In this document: one piece after another, positions 23,091 through 35,258 of the stretch
Layout: every line of letters starts with the position of its first letter
Position numbering within the stretch: position 1 is the stretch's first letter
Source: Schistosoma mansoni
Lineage: Eukaryota > Platyhelminthes > Trematoda > Strigeidida > Schistosomatidae
Direction of reading: 5' to 3'
Length of the DNA: 64,000 nucleotides
Assembly (NCBI RefSeq): GCF_000237925.1
Contig: NC_031497.1
Coordinates: forward strand, 22,011,249 to 22,075,248
Program-made: the position numbers and the translations under genes
Notes under the pieces: model-generated
Seen by the model: only the letters and a program-made list of their open reading frames with translations
What the model was told of the DNA's origin: nothing
Database searches by the model: none

Positions 23091-23797
23091 TTGACCAATA
23101 TCATGTTTATCCTTTATGATTATTACAAGAAGTATAATACTAAACTGTATAAACATTAGTTCGGTAGCCACAATACAAATAAACTGTTATGTGGCAGTTT
23201 TCAATAATAAGATTAATCATTTATCTAGTCGATTGTTTAGCTAAGAAAACAACTGTATAAAAGAAACTTTTAAACTTGAAATTATATGGTCAGTAAAATA
23301 ATACTAATTATGAATGTAAATTAATAACCATAGTAATAATGAAATTACCGCAGAATTCATTGTAGTATGATACACTGTAGAATTAGTTATCCAAGCATTG
23401 ACAAATAATAAATATTAAAAAGAACACTATACTCTATGAATTCACAATAAATAACATTTCCGTAATCAAGACTCAATTGTTCTCATTGTTAAATATCATT
23501 TTTTAAATTTCACATCATCATATCAATAGCTTAGCAACCATATTTATATATATCAGCGAATTCTTCAATAGAACAGTTTATTGATGTTTACATGCATATA
23601 GGTATAATGTGACATTTATGGATGGAATTCATTCTATCAAAAACAAAAAAAACGAATCAACTCACTCATCTCTACACTTGTGTTATTATTTTATAATCAG
23701 GTGAGTAAACTTTCAATCATATTTCAATGGTTCACTATAGTAATAGAATATTATAATGATTCAAAGAAAAAGGAACAACAATAGTGTAGACATTTTA

Positions 23798-23822
23798 GTA
23801 TATATATATATATATATATACA
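23798..23822. repeat. AT microsatellite
   Basis: Alternating TA tract. Further AT tracts lie at 23926-23942, 24018-24049 and 24336-24369. Confidence 0.9.
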
Positions 23823-24017
23823 AGTATGTATACATATCTATTTACTAATATACATTTAAATGTATTTTAGATCATGGTAGAAAATGACATCATTATACAT
23901 AACTTTCATATGTATTAGAAAAAAATATATATATATATATATTTATAGCATACTACCGTACGTACGGATGAATGTAGGTAAGAGAAAACATTCTCTCTCA
24001 GATTCACACAGTGCTTT

Positions 24018-24052
<35 letters not shown>

Positions 24053-24334
24053 ACAAACCAGATTCCAGCGGAAGAAATCAGGAAGAGGCGCTGGAAGTGG
24101 ATAGGACACACTTTGAGGAAATCACCCAATTGCGTAACAAGACAAGCCCTCACCCGAAGGCCAAAGGAAAAGATGAAGACCAAAGAACACATTACGCCGG
24201 GAAATCGAGACAGACATGAGAAGAATGAACAAAAACTGGATAAAACTAAAAAAGAAGGCTCAGAACAGAGTGGGTTGGAGAATGCTGGTCGGCGGCCTAT
24301 GCTCCATTTGGAGTAACAGGCGTAAGTAAGTAAG

Positions 24335-24369
<35 letters not shown>
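24018..24369 (+). mobile_element. RTE (SR2-like) 3' fragment sitting inside an AT microsatellite
   Basis: Bases 24050-24335 encode [20 protein letters not shown] and [15 protein letters not shown], followed by remnants of the C-terminus. This is the C-terminal end of the SR2-type RTE polyprotein. The 3' end is the tandem GTAAGTAAGTAAGTAA, a tail style known for RTE elements. Alternating AT tracts flank it on both sides (24018-24049 and 24336-24369), as expected if a short 5'-truncated copy inserted into one AT microsatellite. Confidence 0.8.
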
Positions 24370-24372
<3 letters not shown>

Positions 24373-24412
24373 ATCTAAGCTGAATAGTTTGGTTATGAAG
24401 CTTTCATTGTCT

Positions 24413-24545
24413 TTGAGATGGTGGAGAAGATTTGTAGATCAGGTGGGTGATTTTGATGTAGGTTTGTTCTCTGAGCTGGATGGTTTCACCATCTTTCATG
24501 ACATCAATAGAATATACTCTGGAAAAAAAAGGTGAGCTATTGGAA
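24413..24545 (+). repeat. Dispersed repeat with copies at 27212 and 41398
   Basis: Shares 'GAGATGGTGGAGAAGATTTG' and 'GGTTTGTTCTCTGAGCTGGA' with 27212-27362. A weaker third copy lies at 41398-41490. Probably an untranslated piece of a retroelement. Family not identified. Confidence 0.6.
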
Positions 24546-25204
24546 TTTCCCCAAAGTTGACAAACAAATTATTCTGTTGACCTGTACTCCGGTTGGTTTT
24601 GTTTATAATTAGGTGATCGTTGGTTTCATGTTTACTTTAATTGTCTTCACCGATAATCTGACCTCTGACCTTGCGGTTATTGATAATTTTTTTATTAATT
24701 AATAGACTAAATTGATTCCGATACATCTACTGTGTTACGCATCACCAGAATGTTAGGCTTCTCGAGATTCTCCGACGTTCTTTGTGTTTCCTCTGTCCAA
24801 TATTTCGACAATTTTGTAGCGGAACTCATGTCCATAGTTGCGCATATTTATTGATATAAGTGAATCCATATGATAAAGTTTAACAACTAGCTGGTGACTA
24901 TGCAGATGCAGACAGATTGTTTTTTTCAATTGCTGAAACTTCTGTCAAATAAGGTCTATATTTCATTGATGAGTGAGTGATACACAAAAGTTCTATTTCA
25001 TAACTGTTTATCAGATAAGTACCTAATTATGTATATTTCTTGATATAATATTTTGTACTCAAACATGTTTATTTGAATAGACAATAAACCTATTGTGATA
25101 TCAATTACTTTGACGATTTGCGTCAACAACTCAGCCTTGTGATTGATTGTAAGCCAGCTAGCCAGCCACATTGTATCAACAATATTTTTTAAACTTTTTA
25201 ATGG

Positions 25205-26610
25205 TTCAATTCAGGAAGATTGGGGAGGAAGAACGAGTGCCACAAACAGGCTGGAAAGAAGGGTACTTCATCACGATACCAAAGAAAGGAGACTTCAAAA
25301 GGTCTGAGGACTAAAGGCGCACCACACTACCATTGGTAGCAGGGAAAGTTTTCGACAGTGTGTTGTTGAACAGGGTGAAGGACTCAGTAAACATCTAACT
25401 TTGAGAAAAACAGGCCAGATTAGGCAATGACCGGTCATGCACAGACCAAATCGCGACACTAAGGAACATCGTTGAACACTCAATGGAATGGAACTCATCA
25501 CTCTACATCAACTTCATTGACTATGAGAAGGCATTTGTCAGTGCGGATAGGAGGACCTTATGGAAACCTTTTCGACGCCATGGTGTACCTACGAAGATCT
25601 TCAACATCATCCGAATTCGTACGATGGACTACACTGCAAAGTGGTGCATAGAGAACAGCTGACAGATGCATTTCAAGTGAGGACCAGAGTCAAACAAGGC
25701 TGCTTACTTTCCCCCTTTCTCTTTCTTCTGGTGATCGACTGGATGATGAAGATGTCAACATCTGGAGGAAAGCAGAGAATACAATGGATAGCTAGAATGC
25801 AACTGGACGATTTAGACTTCGTAGATGACCTGACACTTCTATCACACACGCAACAACAAATGCAGGAGAAGACGACCAGTGTAGCAGCAGCCTCAGCAGC
25901 AGTAGGTTTCAATATACCCAAAGGGAAAAGCAAAACTCTCCGATGTACCAATCAAATCACACTTGACGGAGAAGCTTTATAGGATGCATTGACTTTTACA
26001 TATCTGGGCAGCATCATTGATGAACACGGTGGATCTGATGCAGATGTGAAGGCGCGGATCCGCAAAGCAAGAACAGCATATCTACAATTGAAGAATATCT
26101 GGAACTTAAAACAACTGTCACTCAACCAACACCAAAGTTAGAATCCTCAATACAAATGTCAAGATAGTTCTACTGTATGGGACGGAAACCTGGAGAACAA
26201 CGAAGGCCACCCTCCAGAAGACATAGGTCTTTATTAACAGTTGTCTTCGCAAAATACTTCGGATCCGTTGGCCAGATACTATCAGCAACAACCTACTGTT
26301 GTAGAGAACAACCCAGATTCCATCCAGCGAAGGAAGAAATCAGAAAGCAACGCTGGAAGTGGATAGGATACACATTGACGAAAGCACCCAACTGCGCCAC
26401 AAGGCAAGCCCTCACATGGAATCCCCAAGGCCAAAGGAGGAGAGGAATACCAAAGAACACATTACGTCGAGAAATGGAGACAGATATGAGAAGAACAAAC
26501 AACAACTGGATAGAACTAGAAAGGAAGGCCCAGGACGGATTGGTTTGAAGAATGTTGACCGGAGGCCTATGTTCCATTGGGGGTAACAGGCGTAAGTAAG
26601 AGTATGAATA
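25205..26610 (+). mobile_element. RTE-type LINE (SR2-like), 5'-truncated and decayed
   Basis: Plus-strand pieces follow the reverse-transcriptase order of SR2: pre-RT (LERR, KRSED), 'DQIATLRNIVEHSMEWNSSL'-like and INFIDYEKAF at 25440-25540. Next come MEWTTLQSG-like palm sequence, VRTRVKQGCLLSPFLFLLVI near 25680-25735, and the catalytic box as FVDD in place of FADD near 25825. The thumb (LGSIIDEHGG) follows near 26005, then the C-terminal [20 protein letters not shown] at about 26335. It is broken by several frameshifts and stops in all frames. The 3' end carries GGCGTAAGTAAG like the copy at 24050. Confidence 0.88.
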
Positions 26611-27211
26611 AAACCTTATCAATATGAGAAAAAAACTCCCGATAATATCAACTCATAGATTTTCAGGACTTGATATCATGAGCATGAATTATGCCTGACC
26701 TACAATGCTGATATCCTCCAGTCGTTTATGGTATATAATCGCGTTAAATTATTGTTGATAATTTTTATATAAGCGAGTTATTCTATTAGATAAAAAGAAC
26801 TTATGCTTTTGGATATTAGTCTTGTCCTTGATTTTAGTTTATTTACGCAGTCGATTCAATAATCCGATCTCGTGAAGTTCTCACCAGACTGCATAGTATT
26901 ATTATATTCGTCTATCGATCAGTATTCAATTTGTGAATCTTGTTAAAATCATCAAAATCCTAATCTATTACAAAACACTATAACAACACACGTCCATTTA
27001 GTGAAAAGATGTAAATAATCCCTTCAAAATGTACATTTAGTCAATAATCATGATTTATTTCTAAGAAATAGACAGGTTATGACGTTTATATTATCTTCAT
27101 AGAAGTGACATCAAGTGCGCATTTAAATGAATAAGTAATTGTCTAAACAACTACTTACAAAAAACAATCTCAATTGATCTGCAGTGGAAAACAGATAACA
27201 AGTACATTCAT

Positions 27212-27362
27212 TTTGAGATGGTGGAGAAGATTTGTAGCTCAGGTGGGTGATTTTGATGTTGGTTTGTTCTCTGAGCTGGATGGGTTGGTCGTGGAGCTTT
27301 CATCGTCCTTCTGAACGACATCATCAGCACAAACTTCTACTCGAAGTTTAGGCCCAAAGTAC
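27212..27362 (+). repeat. Dispersed repeat (pair of 24413-24545)
   Basis: Better-preserved copy, ending 'GAACGACATCATCAGCACAA' and 'CTTCTACTCGAAGTTTAGGC'. Confidence 0.6.
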
Positions 27363-27839
27363 ATTCATTCTTCAGAAAATCATTTGTCAATAGTCATCAT
27401 TCACAACCGAATAAAAAAATAACATTGTCATAAACGAAAAGAACAGGAAAGTAGAAGTGTAATAAATTCTAATAATTCTGATGTTAATGAGTAAGATTAT
27501 TTTTAGTGAACATACCATTTTAATCCTACTCACCGCTTCGAGGTTTATCAAGTGACAACTGACAATCTGCATTATGAAGCAGTACCAAAATGATACAAAA
27601 TGTAATACAAGATATGTCTACTTAAACTAAATGAAAAGAGACTGATAAGAAAATCTAGGCAGACGTTTGTTTCGTAAATCAACTCACCAAACAACATACT
27701 AAGCAAAAGAAACTATTTATAAATAATAGAATGTGATCTTTAAAATCTTAAACAAATCACTGAAGTTTTTTATGACAAATCGGCTTGAATTAAACACATG
27801 GACCACTGAATTTCAACTTCGTTGTTTGAAGACATCGTG

Positions 27840-27990
27840 ATCACTCTCGGATATGAATTTCTTGATCGCAATCCTGTCTGGGATCATGGTTACACACAAC
27901 GCTGAGAAGTAACCAAACTAGTACAAAACAGCTGTCCGGTTTTTCCTGGGGATTTCAACAGTTTATTGACTGTTTTCAGATCGTGACAAA
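27840..27990 (+). repeat. Decayed SINE, second hammerhead family
   Basis: Plus-strand segments 'TCTGGGATCATGGTTACACA' and 'CGCTGAGAAG', then 'ACAGCTGTCCGG', follow the family order. The core reads CTGAGAA and is presumably inactive. Confidence 0.45.
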
Positions 27991-28499
27991 TATTATACTT
28001 TAAAATATACAACTATACAACTAAAATACCCATCCAAATGATAAGACACATAAACAAGTTTTATGAAAGAATATTTAATTTCGAAATGATTGGGTTCACT
28101 CAGCTGTCATCAGAATAGATTCGCATAAACATAAAGGTTTACATATATATGTTTATATAGTGAATAAAAAACTATCAAGTCGATGAATATTTATAAATAT
28201 TACCCAGCTGCTTAAATTGAAGTAGGTGAAATAAGGTTTCAAAATGAGACCTACTGGTTGAAAACTGAGTGTTTTAACCAATAAAGCATTTCTCCGTATT
28301 TGAATAAAGATCTAAAATTTAATCAATTTATCAAAGCTAATTCCTGAAAATCCTAATTTTCCAAATCCAGCACAGTGACTAGAATCCCATACTGAACACT
28401 AATTGATAACTGAATACCAGATGATGTCATACTGCCTAGTCCATGGAGTTTATCAAATTCTACCAATCAAGTTGTAATTTGATCACTGACATAAATGAC

Positions 28500-28850
28500 T
28501 CAACATGGGGGTGCACTATGTTTAACTCCGATGGACTTAGGTTTGATGCTAGTTATTACCCATCAGTAAAAGACTCTCCACACAAAATTCGATCCCTATA
28601 ATCCATTGTGATGATCACAGAGGTGGCTACTACTCAGTGTAAACGTATAGTGGAAGCCAGAGTGAATTATACTAATATCAGCCATCTTTGGTATCATCAA
28701 GATGTTAGTCTAGATGTAAAATGTTAGGTCGACAATGTATCAGGTATAGCTGCTTTACTTTATGCTTGTGAAACCCGGTATTTCTGAGTTGACTCACCGG
28801 GTTCGATCACTGTTATTTCCAGAGGATAGTTGACATGATGTACCAACGCC
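28500..28850. repeat. Old dispersed repeat related to 22846-23090
   Basis: Shares several short blocks with 22846-23090, in the same orientation. It ends with a B-box-like CCGGGTTCGATCAC near 28797. Possibly another tRNA-headed SINE lineage, but this is uncertain. Confidence 0.35.
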
Positions 28851-29475
28851 ATATTAGTCTCGTCTGTACTGTTAACTGAACTGTCTCTCTTATTATATAA
28901 TGTTCTTATTAATTATTTTGTTAGCTAATTTTTCCCTCCTATTTAAATTTACTGCCTCTTCCTTACAATGTTATCCACAATTTGTCTAGCATATCCTATT
29001 TTCTCGATGTCATGTTGTAACAGATTTTATGTGCTTAACTAAAATAGGATAAGTAAACTAAGTGCAACCAAAAAAACACAGGATAAATGTAAGAACTAAT
29101 GAAGACAACAAAACCTATAAAGACTACCAACCACTATAATAAGACTATCAAAACGGATTGATATAACTATTTTGGGATAACCAGAAAGTGAAATTCTATA
29201 TGAACTAAGCACTGATGATGTTGCTCAAAACCATAACAAAAACTCCATAAAAAACTATTTAGCTCAGAGAAGACATCACCAAAAGCATCTATCTGAGCTG
29301 AAAATGTTCCATACCATCTTAATACGGACTTATTGTTTTGAAAGGATGGCCAATATTTTTTCTAGTTATGTAATTATCATTGTGAAAATACCAGTTAAAT
29401 TATGAGCTGACTTGAAACTAATGAAAATATGTGGAAACAGAGTGATTGGCACGGTTTTGTTCCATTTTGTATAAC

Positions 29476-29500
29476 ACTACTTTAAAATTTTTAAAGTAGT
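29476..29500. repeat. 25-nt near-perfect palindrome
   Basis: ACTACTTTAAAA and TTTTAAAGTAGT face each other around one base. It lies just outside the left arm of the large inverted repeat. Confidence 0.85.
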
Positions 29501-29502
29501 AT

Positions 29503-29733
29503 ATATTAAAAGACTAATATTTGAACGAAGAATATTCTTTTCCATAAATTCTCTTCAGGTTCTACAATTATATATCCAAATTAATAATCCGAAAAAATGG
29601 CCAAGTTAAAGGCAAAGAGAGATTGATAGTGCACCCTCTCTCACCCTATCTGACCCATATTTATTCTGATCATGGATCTTAAATTTTCACTTACCATATA
29701 TACAGATTCAAGTTAACATTCTATATGAGTCAT
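29503..29733 (+). repeat. Left arm of a perfect 231-bp inverted repeat
   Basis: Its reverse complement is 30029-30259. I compared the two arms base by base and saw no mismatch or indel. The two arms enclose 95 bases plus assembly gap 2. Confidence 0.93.
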
Positions 29734-29828
29734 ATCAACATTAACAATTTTATTCTATTTGATTTGACATTCCTAAATTTACATGCATTAAACGATGTAC
29801 TTTGCCTTTAACTTGGCCATTTTTCGGA

Positions 29829-30028
29829 NNNNNNNNNNNNNNNNNNNNNNNNNNNNNNNNNNNNNNNNNNNNNNNNNNNNNNNNNNNNNNNNNNNNNNNN
29901 NNNNNNNNNNNNNNNNNNNNNNNNNNNNNNNNNNNNNNNNNNNNNNNNNNNNNNNNNNNNNNNNNNNNNNNNNNNNNNNNNNNNNNNNNNNNNNNNNNNN
30001 NNNNNNNNNNNNNNNNNNNNNNNNNNNN
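29829..30028. other. Assembly gap 2 (200 N)
   Basis: Exactly 200 N. The right arm of the inverted repeat begins at the first base after the gap. The last bases before the gap repeat an internal part of that arm (30148-30177). Confidence 0.99.
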
Positions 30029-30259
30029 ATGACTCATATAGAATGTTAACTTGAATCTGTATATATGGTAAGTGAAAATTTAAGATCCATGATCAGAATA
30101 AATATGGGTCAGATAGGGTGAGAGAGGGTGCACTATCAATCTCTCTTTGCCTTTAACTTGGCCATTTTTTCGGATTATTAATTTGGATATATAATTGTAG
30201 AACCTGAAGAGAATTTATGGAAAAGAATATTCTTCGTTCAAATATTAGTCTTTTAATAT
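30029..30259 (-). repeat. Right arm of the 231-bp inverted repeat
   Basis: Perfect reverse complement of 29503-29733. Outside 30259 the two flanks diverge, apart from a short shared TTTTTAAA...GTAGTATATAT. Confidence 0.93.
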
Positions 30260-31018
30260 GATTGGGATTTTTAAACGAGTAGTATATATTTTGAAACTTT
30301 ATTTTAAAAGACAGTAATGCTAAAATGTATTTTGTGCATCAAAGCACTAAGAAAATCTAATTTCCAAAGCACAGACGGAAAATGAAATGAAAAATTTCAC
30401 CAACAAAACACGAGGTTAAATTTATAGCTTGAGAATCCGGAGTCTAATATTAAGGTCACTTACAGGTACTCATTTGAATACACTTATAAAAATAAATGAA
30501 GCATGAATGTACGTCAACTTTTAACTTTAAACAACGGAAAATAATTATGACTAATTCAAATTATATTTAAATTCAACACACTGTAAGGTGCATACTACTA
30601 CACCAGTGTTATTAAAGTCTTATATTTTCGTCTTGAATATTACTAGAAATATAATTCACCCAAATCATAAATACAAATACTCATTGGAATATTGCAAATA
30701 ACAGCTGTATAGTCATCTCTAAAATTTTTAAAAGAGAATCTCCAAATTGACTGGCAACCAATCAAAAGGAAAAAAAAATCCACACTGAAAACTTCTTAAA
30801 TGATACCAACAAATAACAAGAACCAAATTATATAACAATGAATAAAAACACGACAGTGTTCCAAGAATGATTTACGACATTGAAATACCAATGAGAATTG
30901 AACACAAGCCATAAATTAACTGACGATGGAAATTTGAATTCAAACCAATCATTCATATCAGAATTCCATTAAAAGACAACAGTTATGGCTTATTGATTAG
31001 TATAGTTATTAGACGCCG

Positions 31019-31850
31019 TCAGTCAGTCACAACGTAGAACTTCGTACGTACGTACATCAGTCCGAGTTGCCATACCACATTAGCACAGAGATGCAGTTGT
31101 CGATTCAATCTCCTGGATTGAGAATGAATGATATGCCCATCTTTATCTGAGATAGTTTCGCTGATATTTGGGTTCGTAATACCGGTTTCTTTAATAGGTC
31201 TGAACAGCTGTCTGCTGTTACCTATTGCCGCTGCCTTTTCCGTCTCTCTTGCTTTCGCTACCCACCACTGTTCACGATCATTGCGTAGGCTTCTTATTAG
31301 CCTGCGCTTAAGCTGACTCCGCTCTTCGTTATGTTCAGAGCCAGATGGGACGAGTTTTAGATCATCTATTGGTGCGGTAGATGCTGCTGAGATACGGTAT
31401 TTTTCGCTAACCATATGGTTCACCTTACCAGCAGATATCACTGCTGTTTCCACAGCTTTTCGGATGTCATTCCACGCTGCCTCGGGGTGTGCACAACTTG
31501 CAAGGCTGCCTAATTGTTTTTCTAGTTGTTCCTGAAATATATTCTTAGCTTGTCTATCATTAAGTCAAACTTTAAGAGGCTTCCTTGCAGCGTCTTTTCT
31601 ACATCCAGTAAGACGCAGACAAATACGCGCTCGCACTAGAGCATGATCTGAATCTAAGCATGTGCTCCAGAATGAGCGACAGTCTTCTATCGAGCCCCTC
31701 CATCGGTGGCTGATAGCGATATGATCTATTTGGGTCCAACGTTGGGACCGATTCGGGGGTCGCCATGTCAAAAGATGTTTTTCGGTGTAATTAAAGTTAG
31801 TATTTGTAAGAAACAGGTGGCTATTAGACACATACCAATATTATAAAAAA
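31019..31850 (-). mobile_element. RTE-like LINE with a large internal deletion
   Basis: Read on the minus strand from 31831: LFLTNTNFNYTEKHLLTWRP, DHIAISHRWRGSIEDC and LDSDHALVRARICLRLT form the C-terminal part of an apurinic-type endonuclease, with the SDH box intact. From 31453 the frame continues EHNEERSQLKRRLIRSLRND, WWVAKARETEKAAAIGNSRQ and ISETISDKDGHIIHSQSRR, the linker before the reverse transcriptase. The frame then runs straight into the LINE 3' tail shared with 20660-21150. The whole reverse-transcriptase domain is therefore missing. There is at least one frame change near 31500-31565. Confidence 0.75.
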
Positions 31851-33138
31851 GGAGTGCTCACAAATAAATGGAGATTATCATTACACTAACAGTAAATAAT
31901 GAAGAGAAACACATTTACTACAAGTTCAAAAAAAGATTAAAGTTTCTCTTGTATGTCTGTCAAAAGTGATGATATCTTCGTGAAATTTAACAACAATGGT
32001 ATATAACTATTAAATAACTACTAAGTTTTTAATGAAAATTTAGTCAAGCAATCATTCAAAATCAAAAGCGATTTTCGATTGGTGTTAGAACTAATGCTAA
32101 CGGTGATAAAGAAGAAGTATATGATAGTTGATAAACTTTAAGTTATTCTGACTTCTATCCATAAAAAACATTCATTTCAGGAAGAATCCCCTATATATAT
32201 TATAAATCGGAACACGTCAAAAATTACGAAATAAATCATAAATAAATTGATTTTGCAAATATGTGAATGATAGAAGCTATACATTTTGTGGCCCTATATC
32301 TGAATCCAGCTAAATCGTATGATGATTGGTATCGAAATATGAATGGTGCCAACCCTCGTATATAATAGTGGACTTGATTCACGTTAGAGAATAACGGAAT
32401 AAAATAAGCCAGATACGAGAATGGATTTTGAATACGTGTATTACATACACTCATTGAGTCAGACAGACGCTTAGAGAAACGATGCGAAGAGTAGAGAGCG
32501 AAGTAAGGAGGACAATGACTCTGAAAAACAGAAAATGAAGCAATGCGGAGAAGGCGAGTGAACCAACTCGATTTAATTAAGCGTGACTCAATATTTATAG
32601 TCAGGCAAAATAAGTTACAGACACGTTATGAATATGGTGAGCCGTTAACACATACAACCATATAAAAACAGTCAGTGTTAATAAGAGAATAATTGACAAG
32701 GTCAAAATGTGGCTTGTGAAGAGTGAATACATTGGTCTATCCAGAAGCTAGAATAACCAATGGGGGTTTGATATGGTACCAGCCACTACAACACACCGTT
32801 GCACTTTGTGGGCCGGATGGTTGGATCACAGAACTTTTGTTGTCGTTCAGTATATTATTAGTTCAGAGAAAATTACAATGATAAAGTTATCTTTCTCATA
32901 AACTTAATGTGCTCTAGTAATAAACACACTCAAGTAAGATTAAATGACTAATGACGTGTTTAGTTGAAGTTGAAAATATAGGGTGTTTCATTGAAATCTA
33001 TTCAATTGTGAACTGAAAATCCGTAAAACTTGAGGTCACTTTTACTTATATTTCTGGAAATGATTATGGGAAATTGAATGCTCATGTATTCATATCACAG
33101 ATGCAGAAAAAATAATTTTAATAGGATTAAGCGCCTAC

Positions 33139-33480
33139 CTTCTGTAAATATAGATATAAGTTTTTGAAGCTTCCGTACTTAACAGCGTAACCCCGAACAG
33201 AAACCGGAGTTATATGATAAAAGTTGTCATGTACATATTCTTGTTCGATTTTTAAATTTTCTAGTGCAGACTGGGGAACAAGCACTAGGCGATAGAAAAA
33301 ATCGGTAAATTCAGGAAGAGACTGTACAGTTAAAGACAGATAAAGGTCAGTGGAGCGAATCAAGTGCACAACTTCATTGCGAGAAATCGATCCGACAGGC
33401 TTGTCCCCAACAGCCACAAGATAATCACCTGGAAGTAAGCCACAGGAAGAATTCTGCACGCCGTAATCTGTCAGAAGGAC
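33139..33480 (-). CDS. MYO18: MYO18 exon: second half of PDZ domain and linker
   Basis: A 114-codon, phase-0 exon between a GTTTGCAG acceptor and a GTAGGC donor. It reads VLLTDYGVQNSSCGLLPGDY, then LVAVGDKPVGSISRNEVVHL and IRSTDLYLSLTVQSLPEFTD. This is the back half of a PDZ fold: the GLLPGD turn, the conserved N-glycine region and the helix with EVVHLIR. MYO18A has [20 protein letters not shown] and [20 protein letters not shown], then PIPELSEL. PDZ plus myosin head on one polypeptide is diagnostic for class XVIII. The linker after residue 60 is rich in tyrosine and leucine. Confidence 0.88.
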
Positions 33481-33849
33481 CTGCAAACAAACATCGAATG
33501 AAACTTTTAGAAAACATTCTCTAAATGAAGACTAATAATAAAATAGTGACCCATCTATGGCTTTTATCAACCAGGATATCCACAAAATCTTGTTATTTAC
33601 TTTATTAGGTACTTACGAAGACACTAAATACCAGTTTAAACAGTGAAGGCAGGTGAAAACTTCCTAGTTCGGTCATATAGACAAGTATGATTAGTGGTTG
33701 TAAAACTTAACTGACATAGATAGAAATCTTTTTGATCATAAAGATTCATTAACCCTATATCTCCTCCTTAATCCCTAGCTTTAATATTATCCTAAAATGT
33801 ATATATCTTCATTTCATTCTTTCTCTTTAAGTATCACAAACTACACCAC

Positions 33850-34115
33850 TGTGGTGTATGCTACTTATGTCTGCTGATATAAGTAGTATGTAGCACCACT
33901 GGGAAGTGGAAACCCTGGCAGCAGAAGAGTATGAAGGGCAACTTGGAGAAAACAGAAGCGGGATCAGAAGGGGGTTGTGAATCAGAAGAGTCATACATAA
34001 TGTGAAGGACAAATGATGGAAATTTTTAAATGAAGTATTTAATATATGGTTCTTGTATTTTAGCAACAGATTCTGTAATCTTGTATTAAAATACAGCTGG
34101 TTCTCGTTTATTACA
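33850..34115 (+). repeat. Dispersed repeat, possible solo LTR (third, diverged copy)
   Basis: Opens TGTGGTGTATGCTACTTAT and ends TTTATTACA. It has the same inverted-repeat core with a longer spacer (33861-33886), while the body is only distantly like 8653-8953. Probably another subfamily of the same fossil LTR type. Confidence 0.45.
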
Positions 34116-34870
34116 CTTCAACCTCTTTGTTGCTGATCTTTATCAGATTTTATCAATGTGCTTATATCACTAGATGCTAAGTTATGACTGACTAATGTAT
34201 AAAAGCAGTGAAAATCACTAAACTGAGATAGCTTTTGAATAACTTGAAAAATTAAATACTTCCTAAGAACTAATATGAAACAAGTTTCGATAAGAGTAAC
34301 AAGGACACCTTTCCTTCCATGCACAAATAAGCATATGAACAAATACCTCCTATTTAGAGTTTTATTGAGTAAATTTGTTAGTTTTCCCATTATATGATAC
34401 GTCTTCATACTGGATATGAGTAATTAACTAAATTTCTATTTCCCCAACAATTTTTTCCCGGTAAGTAATAATTTTTACGTCATACTGAGAGAAACCGGGT
34501 AATCACAAACAACATTCAAACAAACTTGCTTAGGGGATGAAGTGACTTTAACAAGAGCACTTACCCGCAAGTTATACAAAACACTTCACAACATATTTAT
34601 AGGAAGCACTTGACTTTCAGCTTTCAGTTAAATACAATATCAGCAGTATTTATTGCCTAAGCTGTATTGCGAAGGCTAGAACAGAAAAGTGTTGCGGTAA
34701 TATCACAAATTATCTCTAACACCCTCTTTTCCCCTTTGCACTTAACAAATAATATTTGGCAACACCTTATAACTAACAAGTCGGTTAGTGGCACAAACCC
34801 CAGACAGAAATGCCTTGTCATATACATTAGCAGAAAGAATTAGAATGATAAAATGCATTATTCACTAGTT

Positions 34871-35258
34871 ATCCCAGGTCCTGCAATTTACGTGGTTGAT
34901 TGCTGCTGATCTCCAGTTTGTTACAGCGACACAATATTCAAATATTTTTCGTCTATAGCCCATTAATCCCCCTCATCATCTACAAAACTCAAGACCGTCT
35001 GCGTATATCAGAGTTTTAGAGAAATTTTCAATTAACAATAGTTTTTTGAGGACCGAGTCTTGTGATACCCCCCTTGCAACTGAAAACCAGTCAGAGAGAG
35101 TGGAACTAACTGTGAGGAGTTAAAATTTCCTGTTCGAATAACCTATTAGACTATTCATCGGATCCCAGGTCCTGCAATTTACGTGGTTGATTGCTGCTGA
35201 TCTCCAGTTTGTTACAGCGACACAATATTCAAACGTTTTTCGTCCATAGCCCATTAGT
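34871..35258 (-). repeat. CR1-like LINE scrap with internal direct repeats
   Basis: A block of about 98 bases (34871-34968) recurs at 35162-35258 with a few changes. Between them lies a 202-base block (34962-35163) that recurs identically at 37934-38135. The minus-strand translation hints at a decayed reverse-transcriptase palm (IYADGLEFC-like). Local tandem duplication of a LINE fragment is the likely origin. Confidence 0.65.

Larger units (their letters stand above)
17642..33138 (-). other. MYO18 intron (15.5 kb) rich in mobile-element remnants
   Basis: Contains RTE-type LINE pieces, SINE tails, dispersed repeats, AT microsatellites and assembly gap 2 inside an inverted repeat. Stretches with nothing recognised include about 19090-19460, 21400-22200, 23100-23790, 28000-28490, 30270-31010 and 31860-33130. 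An extra small exon cannot be excluded. Confidence 0.55.
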
